This document shows positions 33,301 to 43,830 of a stretch of DNA of 64,000 bases, piece by piece. Source of the DNA: Odobenus rosmarus divergens. Taxonomy: Eukaryota > Chordata > Mammalia > Carnivora > Odobenidae. Below the pieces are notes generated by a model, which saw only the letters and a list, made by a program, of their open reading frames with translations, did no database searches and was not told the origin of the DNA. Position numbers and translations under genes: made by a program. The stretch is from assembly GCF_000321225.1 (NCBI RefSeq), contig NW_004451900.1, positions 138,763 to 202,762 of the forward strand. The letters run 5' to 3'. How positions within the stretch are numbered: the stretch's first letter is position 1; each line of letters begins with the position of its first letter.

Positions 33301-36300
33301 GGTCAGGTCCCCAGGGGCACCGGGGTGATCAATGATCAGACACCCCATCCTACCCCCATGAGGACCCCCAGGGTCCCCTGCAAAGCCTGGTTCCCCGCCC
33401 CCCACCCCACTCACATGGGGGGTCCCTGCCCCCCCAGCAGCACCATGCCCTCACCTGGACACGATGACCCCACTCCACACAGACTCACCTTGAAAGCCTC
33501 CTCCCACGGAAGCAGCCTGGCGACCCGTCCCGACCCACCCCAATCGCTCTTGGCTTTGTGACCTGCGGGTTTTCTCTGGATGTTCCTGACTCAGCAGCCC
33601 TTGGCTGTCTGCCTGTGGGCTGTGGGCATACAGCCCCGAAAGATCACTCCTGTCCTGCCCCTGTGGGTGAGGCTCAGAGAGGATTTATGGAACCAGAACA
33701 GGGGATGCGGTGGGAGCAGAGGCTGCAGGGAGCAGAAGACAGGCCCAGGGGCTGTGTCCGTGAGTGGGAGGCCAGGGAGACCTGGGGCAGGGGCCCGCGT
33801 GGGGGCCACGCCGAGCTCCCCGATGCGGACAGACTCCTTCGGGATACAGGACCCAGAGCAAAGGTACTCGTTTCTACATGACAAGGTCTCAGAGTCTGGC
33901 CCAGCGATGGTCAGGTCGAGGGGCACCGGTGTTAACGAGTAGCGTCCTCCAAGACAGCGAAATAGATGCATAAGAATGCCCGGCTTTCAGGATTTCGTTA
34001 TTTTTGAAAAGCCTGTGAACATAATTATAAAATGCAGGTCGAAATCCACGTGCTCACCTGCCCCAGTCCTTACCTTTGCCGATGTTGCTGCCCATTTGAC
34101 CAGACCTACAGGCCTGCGCGGTCGTCTGTGCCTTACAGGTGTCTGAGGAAGCTTGTCTGCGCGACCGTGCACCGTGACCTACCTGCGCTCCACCACCTGC
34201 CCACCACCCCAGGTCACACGCGGGCCTGCGGCTCCCGGCTCAGCACAGACAGTTCTGCGCACACGCCGGCCGGTGCATCTAGTCCGTCCTGTGGGATCGA
34301 CCCCAGACTCTGCAGTTCTGCACACTCACCAGTTAGCATGTCCGCTCAGTCCTGCAGGATCGAGGCTGGACTGCATGTGTGCCTCAAGGACACACAGTTT
34401 TCGGGGTAGCTTGAAATGTTTTTGGTAATTTGCATTCCAAAAGGCATTCTTCAGTGCTTTAAACAAAACAACTTTTACACATTGTTTTTCTCTATCCGCC
34501 TATCATCTAGGATTCGAGCGAGTCATAATACTGCTGATTCTCACATTACAAAACAATGCCTATTCCCTGCAGTTGGCAAATGCTTGTCTTTACATTTTGC
34601 CTTCCAAGCAGATTTTAAATAATCCTCTTGATAAACAGCAAAAAGCAAAACGACAGCTGGGGTTAAGGGGAGACGGGGGCCCTGGTACAGCCCTCTGTTG
34701 CCTGACTGTGCAGGGCGAGCTGGTGAGGTGTGGCAGGGCCCTGGGGTAGCGGGTGTCCCCTCGGTGTAGATCCGAGCATCGGCGGGATGGGGGGGCTCAT
34801 CGGAAAGGGGCTGCGGTCGTGCATCCCCCTCAGGCTCAGGCTCTGTGCACAGCACACCTGAGCGAGCTGATGAGCCACGACGGTGCTGGCACCACGTGGG
34901 GCTGGGAGGCTCTGCCCGGGGAGTGGGGATGGTGGTGTTTCCTGAGCAAACTGGCCTGTTAACAGCTGGTGGGATTTGCTGAGATTGCCACCTGCCTACC
35001 TTTCAGAGGGCGTTAAACATGAAGCAAGGGTTTAGGGAGCCCAGGGACCCTCGTTCTGCACCAAGACCCTGTGCGCAGCATGACAGCCCCAGGCACTGGG
35101 TCTGCATCTCCATGAACGCCCTGGACAGTCAGAGAACGGAGTCCAGAAAGGAGGAGCCGGGCCCTGAGGCTGAGTCAACCCTCAGGTCCTGGGGTCAACC
35201 ACAGCCATGGGCTTGCTTTGGGGCAATCAGGTGTCCCTGCAGGGTGGTGCCTCTGTTACCCCCATAATGAGGCCATGGGGGCTATGGCCACTGTCCCACC
35301 AGCTCCACGGTACCTGCTGCCCATACCCCACACCTGCCGTTTGTATCCCGTTCCTCAAAAGAGCCTTGCAAAGTGACACCCCCGTTCCCCCACTTAGCTC
35401 TTAACCTCCGGTCGGGCTTCGTGCATCTACCGCGGACGATGTCGCTGCATGCGGTTCGTGTTTAGGTTGAACTCCTGGTCTCGGGAACACGCACAGGTGT
35501 TTGGGGTTGCAGGTGCTGACACCTGCTACAGGTAGAACAGGGGACAAAAGACTGAACGCACACCTCTGCTCACATGGGCCCCAGGGGAAACTATCAGAAT
35601 CACTGATTAGAAGCAACATATCCTCCAACGTGAACAAAGTTTGTAAAACTGGTCAATGGTGGTCATATTAGTATGTTTTCACCTTATACATTCACCAAAA
35701 ACAGCAACTGAAAACACTGTCTGGACGATGAGGAAGTAGGTAGAATATTTAAGCAATAACTCATTTCCAGCTAAAAGTGGTGTTTTAAAACATCTTTTCC
35801 TGAGCTGTGAATCGAGGATTTTATTTTGCTTTTTTCCCACTCTTCCTGTTGCTGTTGTGCAGTTTGTAAAAAATCATTTCCAAGCAACTGGGTTCTGCAC
35901 AAGAACATGCAAACGGGATCGCCTGAGCACAGACAGCGCTCGTGTCCACGAATCGCTGCAGCGCAAAACGCTCACAAAACGTCTGAGAAAGGCTCGTCAG
36001 CACGCAGAAATCATGTCACGGCCAAGCAGCTCACACAGACTGAAGCAGGCCGATGGTGGGGACGTCAGCACACACATTCGGAGCGGATGCCACCTGAATG
36101 CGTGTGACACACTGGAGACGGGGAAGGGGCAGGGGCAGGCTCCCGGGGAGGAGAGGGCGGGAGGCAGGGGCGCGTCGCAGGTGCTCCTGGCAACCACAGA
36201 CCCTGTCCATTAGGTCCTTTATTTTCCATAAACGGAGCTTTTTGAGTCAATATTCCACTCAATGCAGTTTCAAATTTGGGCAAAAACACTGTTGTGCTTT

Positions 36301-37167
36301 CATGACAAAAGCTGGACAATTCCTGTCAGGAAGGGGAAGGGTTAGTCTCACCTCTAAAACAGAATATTTCAGAGTCTTCAATAAACCGTGAATAAGCCAC
36401 ATGGTGATTCCATGTCATGCAAGCCCCTTAACGAGGTGCCGTAAAGATCAGAGAGACAAGCCTGTGAGCTCCTGGGCAGTACGCCAGCTTCCTAGAGATG
36501 CCGATGATGCACGGAATTTAAATAACAGTCCCAAGATAGAATCAGCTTCAGTACGTGTGCATATTTTACCGTATCTGGCATTTATTATGAACAAATTCTC
36601 TGGGTGTTCTTGTTTCCCCGTATCCGCCTGGACTGAGTACGCGCCTCTGCCCAGCACTCCACTGGCCATGAACATTTCACGTTTGGGCTCCAGGAAGGAC
36701 TGCAAGCAGGGACCACGCTGTGGTGTGTGTGGTGTGTGAGCTCGGCCGTGGCATCGGCTCCATGAGGTGGTCTAAACCACGCGGTTCCATGTTGGCCTTC
36801 ACGATGCAACTGCTTTCGAGTTCCCAGCACTTGCTGGTGGGAAACGTCCCACAGGGGCCACGGGACCAAGAGCTCTGACTCCCGCACAGCTGCTTTCATC
36901 CCGTCCAGCCATGTTTTATTCTCCGAAATTAAAAAGAATTTTTTGCAGAAGTTGGACAACTTACATATTCTAACAAAAAATGTTATTTTAAATTCATTCA
37001 CATTGGTTTTCCCTATTAATACTTTTTCCACCTGGAAGGAAACCCCCTGTGATGTAGTTTTGTGATTCCAATATAAGGAGAATTTATTTATGATTTTGTT
37101 GATTTTATGTAGACTGATATACCTGAGGACACCCTATATATATGTATGTATCTATGTGTCTCTACTT
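30361..37167. other. No gene seen; long GC-rich unique region
   Basis: From about 30450 to 34400 the sequence is GC-rich with scattered CpGs and open frames up to 217 codons (32908-33561) that are Pro/Ser/His-rich and domain-free. AT-leaning unique patches lie at 34400-34640, 35640-35860 and 36200-37100. There are no SINEs or recognisable LINEs over nearly 7 kb. A cryptic exon in this block cannot be excluded from sequence alone. Confidence 0.4.
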
Positions 37168-37182
37168 AAAAATAACAGAAGA

Positions 37183-37351
37183 GGGGCGCCTGGGTGGCTC
37201 AGATGGTTAAGCGTCTGCCTTCGGCTCAGGTCATGATCCCAGGGTCCTGAGATCGAGTCCCGTGTCGGGCTCCCTGCTCCTTGGGAGCCCGCTTCCTCTC
37301 TCTCTCTCTCTCTCTCTGTCTTTCATGAATAAATAAATAAAATCTTTAAAA
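37183..37351 (+). mobile_element. Can-SINE, young arctoid-type copy with perfect target duplication
   Basis: Starts GGGGCGCCTGGGTGGCTCAG. The A box is TGGCTCAGATGG at 37195-37206 and the B-box region is GATCGAGTCC at 37251-37260. A (CT)n block at about 37297-37317 and an AATAAA-rich tail follow. It is flanked by a perfect 15-bp duplication, AAAAATAACAGAAGA, at 37168-37182 and 37352-37366, which is the mark of LINE-1-driven insertion. The 'gtctgccttcggctcagg' body is the arctoid-type form, and this copy shows little decay. Confidence 0.97.
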
Positions 37352-37389
37352 AAAAATAACAGAAGAACGCCAGGATTGAGTGGAAGTGA

Positions 37390-38700
37390 AAAATTATTTT
37401 CTATCCCCTTTAAATTTTGATTAGTGTTATTAAGATTTGAAATGCGCAGTTAGAGGAATCTTGGCAACTTCATACAGTTGTGAAACCACCCCTCAGTGAA
37501 GCCCTGAGCCACTTCTTACATCCGTAACAGGTCCGCCCCGCCCCGGGGTCCCGTCACTGGGGCCCCCACACTTCCAGACCCGCACACCAGCAGTATCCTA
37601 CAGCTGGTGGTCTTTCTGTTGGGCTTGTTTCCCTCGTCCGGGCACGTGGCTGCAGGAATCCGTGGTCTGTTCCTCTTGACTGCTGGTGTGTCCACCTCAT
37701 CACCAGATTTCAGACAGTTGTGGGTTTCCCCTCGTTTCACGCTGGTATGAATAACGCTGAGTGGAACATGGGTCTTACCCTGTAAGTGTCCGTGTGGACT
37801 CCTGTTTTCCCGAGTCCCAGGGTGGACTGGCTCTGTCATACAGCAAGTGCGTGTTTATCTCTGTATCCTACTACGCTATCCTACCGTCCTCCCCACCGGC
37901 TGGACAGCCTCGCCAACAACTCATCCCGGCCATCTTTGTTAATGTAGCCACGTTAGTGCCGTGGTGTCTTACTGCATTTCTGATTTGCATCTCCCTACAA
38001 ACCAGCTACTTTGAGCATCTTTTCACGTGTTTAACCACCATTCACATTTCTTCTCCCTTTTTTTTAAGATTTTATTTATTTTTTTGACAGGAGAGACACA
38101 ACGAAAGGGGGAACACAAGCAGGGGGAGTGGGAGAAGCAGGCTTCCCACTGAGCAGGGAGCCCGATGCAGGGCTCGATCCCAGGACCCCGGGATCATGAC
38201 CTGAACCAAGGGCAGACCCTTCACCGACTGAGCCACCTGGGCACCACCATATTTCTTCTTAAGTGTCTATTCAAATATTTGACCCAATTTGAGGGTTGTT
38301 TATCATTTTCATTGAATTTTAAATGTTCCTTATATACTCTGGTTATGAGCCTTTTGTCAGAAATATGATTTGCAAATATTTTCTCCCAATCTGGATTGCA
38401 TTTCATTTTATTAACTCAGAATTTTAAGGAGTGAAATTCTTACTGTTTGATGGATCTACTATATCAATATTGCCTCCTATCGTTTGTGTTTTCTTATATC
38501 TTGTTTAAGGTATCCACCTATTTCAGTATCACAAAGATTTGACCTACATGTGGTAGCTTTAGCTCTTATATCCAAATCCACGGTCCTTTTCCAGGTATTT
38601 TTTGTTTATGAGTCGGCACTCATTTTATTTCATATCAATAACTGATTATTCCATGTTTGTTGAATTGTCGATCTTTCCCAATTGGATCAATATGTGACCT
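37390..38700 (-). mobile_element. Ancient LINE-1 3' half, minus strand, split by a SINE
   Basis: Antisense ORF2 end and 3' region. The decayed frame at 38406-38221 contains 'DWEKIFANHISDKRLIT', matching the ORF2 C-terminal block. The element continues across the SINE at 38055-38250, since both flanks belong to the same ORF2 stretch ('gagcatcttttcacgtgt' before, 'gtctattcaaatatttgac' after). Confidence 0.82.
38055..38250 (-). mobile_element. Can-SINE, minus strand, inside LINE-1
   Basis: The plus strand reads T-rich tail, 'aagattttatttattttttt', then 'gatcccaggaccccgggatc' and 'ctgagccacctgggcacc', the reverse complement of the Can-SINE. A 9-bp direct repeat, ATTTCTTCT, flanks it at 38046-38054 and 38251-38259. 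The insertion postdates the surrounding LINE-1. Confidence 0.95.
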
Positions 38701-38849
38701 TTGTAGCTGGCCTCCGGCCGGGCTGTGCCCCAGACCTCTGCACCTCACTCACCTGCACCACCAACACCTCATCGCCACTGAGCACAAGCCCCTCCTAGTC
38801 CTGGGGACCCAATCCTGCTCTCAGCCCCACGAGCCTGACGGTGCGAGCG

Positions 38850-41800
38850 ACCTAACTTAAGGCAGTTTCTGTCCTTCTCCAGCCGGCTCCTTTCACTTGA
38901 TGTAACGTCCTCCAAATTCACCCATGTTGCAACAAACGGCAGGATTTCTTTTTCTAAGGCGGAGTAATATTCCATCGTATGTGTACACCACATTTTCTTT
39001 CTCCATTCATCTGTCAGAGGACACCCGGGTAGTCCCCACAACTTGGCTAATGTGAATCATGTTGCGATAAACATGACAAGGTAACTCTCTCAGATCCTGA
39101 TTCCGTTCTTCTGGACAGATCCCAAGAGTGGGATTGCTGGATCATTTTATATGTAATTTTTTGAGGAAGCTTCATGCTGTTTTCCATTGTGTGGCATCAT
39201 TTTATGTCTCCATCAACAGTTAGAAGGAGTCCAATTTCTCCAGCTCCTCATGAATGCTGTCTTTTGTGGGGTTTTTGGTGGTAGCTCTCCCAACTTATGT
39301 GAGGTGATATCTCACTGTGGTTTTGATCTGCATTTCCTTCATGATTAGTGATGTTGAGCAAATTTTCATGCACCTGTTTGCCATCTGGATGTCTTGTTTG
39401 GAGAAATCTCTGTTCAAGTCCTCTGCCCATTTTTAAATCAAGTTATTTGGGGTTTTCAACACTGAGCTGTAAGAGTTCCTTATTTTTTTGGATATTAACC
39501 CCTCATCAGATACGGAGTTTGCAAATATTTTCTCCCACTCCGTAGAGTGTCTTCCCACTCTGTCAACCACTTTGTTTGCTGTGCAGGAGCTTTTCAGTTT
39601 GACAGGGTCCCACGTGTCTGTTTCTGCTTTTGTTTCCTGTGCTTTTGGGGTCATGTCCAAGAAATCACTGCGCAGACCCACATCATGAAGGCTTTCCCTA
39701 GTTTGCTTCTGAGAACTTTACAGTTCAGGTCTAACGCTTAACCCTTCAATCTACTTAGATTTCTGTTCATGTGCGGTGTGAGATGCGGGTCCAGCTTCAT
39801 CCTTCTGCAGGTGGATGCTGGGTTTCTCCAATGCCGCTTTTGAAGATTGTCCTTTCCCCGTGGAGTATTCCTGGCGCCCTCATTGAGGGTCATCTGAACA
39901 ATAACGTGTGGGTGTATTAGGGGCTCTCCACTCTGGTCCCCTGGTCTGTGTGTCAGCTTCCACGCCAGCACCATTCTGCTTGCTGCAGCTTTGTGGTAGG
40001 TTTTGAAATTGGCAGATGTGATGCTCCAGCTTTGTTCTTCTTTCTCAAGAGTGCGTTGGCTATTTTTTAAAAATGTTCTCCTTCGTTGGCTTTTGCTCTC
40101 ATTTTTAGTAGTTCCTTCTTTCTATTTACTTTGGGTTTATTCCTTTTTCTAATGCCTTAAAGTAGGAACTCATACAGTTTAGTGATTTTCTAATGTAAGT
40201 ATTTAAAGTTCTAAGCACTCCTTAATATGGCCTCTAGCGACATCCTATAAATTGTGATGCCGTTAAGTCATTATCATTCAGCTCAGGTAGTTTGTGATTT
40301 CCATTGCGTTTCTTTCTCTGACCCATGCATTATTCAGAGGTGTTGTTTACTTTCCAAATATTTGGAGCCTTCCTTGTAATTGTTCTCATTTTCTCTTTCT
40401 GTTTCATGCTCAGCAGTGGCATGGCTGTTTCTTGGGAGTGGGACATTATGTTCAGGTAACACTGGGGTGTGACTTCTGTGTTTGTAAATGTCTGCAGACT
40501 TGTGTTGTGTCTCATACACAATCTGTCCCAGTAAACCTATAGCGTGCTTACTTAGGGAATGTGTATTCTGCGGCTGCTAAGTGTGGCATTCTGTGTCAGG
40601 TCGAGATGGCTGGGAGTCTTGCTGAGACCCTGTCTGCGGACCCCCAGTCCCGGTAACTCTGTCAGGCCCTGAGAGAGGAGTGATGGACCTGCCCAGGTTG
40701 TGGAATGGTCTGGTGTTTCTTTACTATTTTGGTTGTTTGCTTCATGTGCTTTTAACCTTGGTGTTGAGGGACCTATACAACCCTAATGGTTACATCTTTC
40801 CAGTAAGCTGGCCTGTTACCCTCATGAGAAGTACCTCTTTATCTCCGGTAGACATTTTTGTCTTGCAAATCTACGTTACTCGCTATTACAACACCCGTTC
40901 CAGCCTCTCGCGCGTGTGCATGCTCTCCTTGTTTCTACTTGTGTTTTCCCAGCTGTGTGCCTGGGTTTAAAGCACATTTCTTGTAAGCAGCATATAGCTG
41001 ATTTTTAAAAATCTGACGATCTTTGTCTTTAAATGGAATGCTTCCTCCATTAACACTTAAGGGAATCATTCGTGTTTTAGGATTTTATACTTGTTTTCTA
41101 TTTGCTGCCTCTCGATTTTGCTCATGTCTTCTTTGTTTCCTGATCTCTCCTTTGATTATAAAATATATTTTCTTAGAATTCCATTTAAAACTTTCTGTTG
41201 GCTTTTTAGCTATGCTTCTTAGAATTATTTGGTTTTATCTTTTGATAATTACCCTTAGGACTACAATAATACTCCCCATTGTCTCACACTCTAATTATAG
41301 TTAATGCTGCACTGGCCCAAATAAAATGCAGAAACCCAGCAGACATGTAGGTCTGTGGCCCCTTCATCCTCTGGCTGCACATCTCACATGAATCTCACTC
41401 CACTTGTGCTATGAACCTCACAAACCAAACTGCAATTTCTTGTCTTAAACATTCGTGTATTTTATAAAGAAATTAGGAGGAATTCGGAAACTGACATGTT
41501 GCATTTACATAGACACCTATTTCCCAAAGAGCTATGTCTCCATTTGGGCCATTCTCTTCATGGTGATGGGCTACCTGCAGCTGCTGGACATGGCCTCCAC
41601 TCTGGTAAACGTGGGCTCCTCGCTGGTGGACGTGGGCTCCCCCCTGCTGGACGTGGGCTCCACGCTGGTGGACGTGGACTTCTCACTGCCCTCTATCTCA
41701 CTCCACCTTTAACCTTGCAAGACAACTTAACCAGGTGTAGATTTTTAGATCCAACTTCTTTTTCTGTTAACTCCTTTAATCGTGTTGTTCCCCTCACTTC

Positions 41801-42560
41801 CTCCGTATTGAGTCAAAAGTCGGCCACTAGTTCAGTGGTTCCCATGAACTTGCAGTTGATTCTCTTGTGCTTCTTTCAGGGTTTGCTGTGTACACTTGAT
41901 ACCTCATTGTTGGCTGATGTCTCATCTTCTGTGTCCACTGAGGATCTTTCACTGGAGTTTCTGTCTTCTACCAGATAGAGGACATGTTTCATCATAGCTG
42001 TTCAAATATTCTCCCTACCTCGTCTCTCTTTTCCTCCCGGGATGTCTCTGGACAACAGGTCCCTCAGGCTCTGCTCACCATTCCCCAACTTTTTTCTGCT
42101 TTCCTCAAGTTCTATAATTTCCATTAAATTACATTCAAGAATGCATTTTCTATCATCTGCTGCCTCTGCTTGGATAAGCCCATCCAACACACACGTTTCC
42201 AAATTCCACACTTTCCCTGCAGTTGCCACTGTGACTTCTTCCTTCTTGCTTCTACTTCTCTGGTGCGATTGTCCATCTTCGTTTATTTTGAAGGCATTTT
42301 CTTTTGCTTCACTGAGTGCAGTTACAGCAGCTCCTTCGAAACCCTCGTCTGTTCATCAAACCGTCCAGCCATAGCAGGTTCGCTCTCCGTCAATTCTGTG
42401 TTTTCTCGAGAACACGTTCCATTTTCCTGGCCTCCTTCGGACGTGTGATGCTGGATTGTAACCTGGCCGTTATGCACACGTAGTTTTGAGAACGTGGATT
42501 CTGGGTTTGTTTCTTCTCTTTCTTGTTGACGCCATCCCCGCTTGGCCGGGCACCATCGCT
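38850..42560 (-). mobile_element. Long ancient LINE-1, minus strand, ORF2 end to 5' UTR
   Basis: It starts again at the ORF2 3' end, so it is a second element abutting the previous one. Decayed minus-strand frames carry ORF2 signatures: 'MEYYSALEKEILPF' and 'ATWVNLED' (39041-38769), and 'EWEKIFANSVSDEGLIS' (39681-39433). The N-terminal part of ORF2 lies at about 40550-41300 ('gggaatgtgtattctgcgg'), and 5' UTR-like sequence at 41900-42560. At about 3.7 kb it is the longest mobile element here. All frames are broken. Confidence 0.82.
41581..41685 (+). repeat. Five-copy 21-bp tandem repeat
   Basis: Units start at 41581, 41602, 41623, 41644 and 41665. Each reads close to CTGGTGGACGTGGGCTCC plus three variable bases. 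In the open plus frame this encodes five heptapeptides: LLDMAST, LVNVGSS, LVDVGSP, LLDVGST and LVDVDFS. It sits between ORF2-like and 5' UTR-like parts of an antisense LINE-1, so a real protein is unlikely. Confidence 0.9.
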
Positions 42561-43724
42561 CACGGCTGGTGAGACCCCATGTGTCCGCTCTGCCTCCCTC
42601 CAGCCCCTGTCGGAGTCCACGAGCCCCATGTGCACGAGGTCAGGGCCTGCCAGATGCAGTGCAGAGACTGGGGTTCCCACCGGGCTCTCCGTTCCCAGGG
42701 GCCCCCACACTCAGCAGACTTGCTCCTGGCTGCTGAGAACCCACTGACCACCACATGCCCACCCAGTTCCTGCACCCGCACACACCCCACCAGCTGGCTC
42801 GGCTTCGGACAGAAGCCCAGACCCTGGAAACCCACCCTGTGCAGCTTCCCTCAGGCAGGACCGCACTGCCCTGGAGCCTGCCCCTGCACTCACTCCCGGG
42901 ATGCAGGCAGCCACTTAGTTGCTGCGTCCTGTCTGGATCTCCTGTGTTTCCGGGGTGGGGGTCCTGTGAGGTCACCCTCCATCACCCCTGGGGGTGGAAG
43001 AGCCAGTCGACCACTTGAAATAAGAGCAGAAATTGAGTCTAAGTGTTGCGAAACATTGAAGAAGCGTTCAACCGCCAGGATCAAGGGCGTTTATTCTCCA
43101 TTCACATTTGAGAAAATGCAGACCTTCCACTCCCAAGACAGTTCGAACAATCTTGCAGTAAGTTTGATCTTTTAAGGCTGCTCTTCATTCATTTTACAGC
43201 TTGTGTTAACACCTCATTGGATCACATGGCGGGGCTACGGCATCAATGCCTCGCTGTACAGCGTCCTCACCACAGAGCTTACTGAGAAAGAGTAGCCATG
43301 CCGCCCACACCACAAACTCTGCAAATGCCCCGAGGTCAAGAGGAAGGAGGAAGCCCTGTAGCCAGGATGTGGGGGAGGCCTTCCCAAGCCCCAGGACACA
43401 CCCTCGCGGGGAAGACGCAGCAGCAGAAAACAACTGAACTCTGTCGCTTCTCGGGACGCCCACGTCTGTCTCCACATTCCCTGATTCCACCGCAGCTGAA
43501 GGGTACTTCACTAGGGGGTAGGATTCACTCCCCAAACGTTCACCTCCAAGCCCCAGCCGCTGCTCATTTCAGGACAGAGCAGCTTAGCTTCGAGCACATA
43601 CAACGTGCCAAATCCGGGTCTCCATCTCTTGCCTGCACTTAGATTTGGAAGGAGCTCCCTCCCTGCTCCTTTATGTCAGAGCAGATGTGGCATCTCCAGC
43701 AGGAGGATGTCAGGCCAGGCGGCA
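42561..43724. other. No gene seen; GC-rich unique sequence
   Basis: GC-rich with overlapping frames, the longest 198 codons at 42579-43175. The end of that frame is less biased in composition but matches no family I know, and no supported splice sites flank it. Confidence 0.4.
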
Positions 43725-43830
43725 AAGCTCCTTTTTATTTTATACATGATAAAATGCACGTCGATCAATCATTTTACCATTTCATTGAACATTAAATTTT
43801 ATCAAATATCATAAAGTTTACCATATGAAC
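43725..43830 (-). mobile_element. Possible LINE-1 3' UTR remnant, minus strand
   Basis: 'cctttttattttatacatg', 'ataaaatgcacgtcgatc' and 'attttaccatttcattg' resemble the antisense 3' UTR 'ataaaattcaccattttaaag' of ancient LINE-1s. Short and weak. Confidence 0.3.

Noticed and set aside
32908..33561. 217-codon frame
   Set aside because: Pro/Ser/His-rich, no domain, overlapped by frames on the other strand in GC-rich DNA, and no splice or promoter support.
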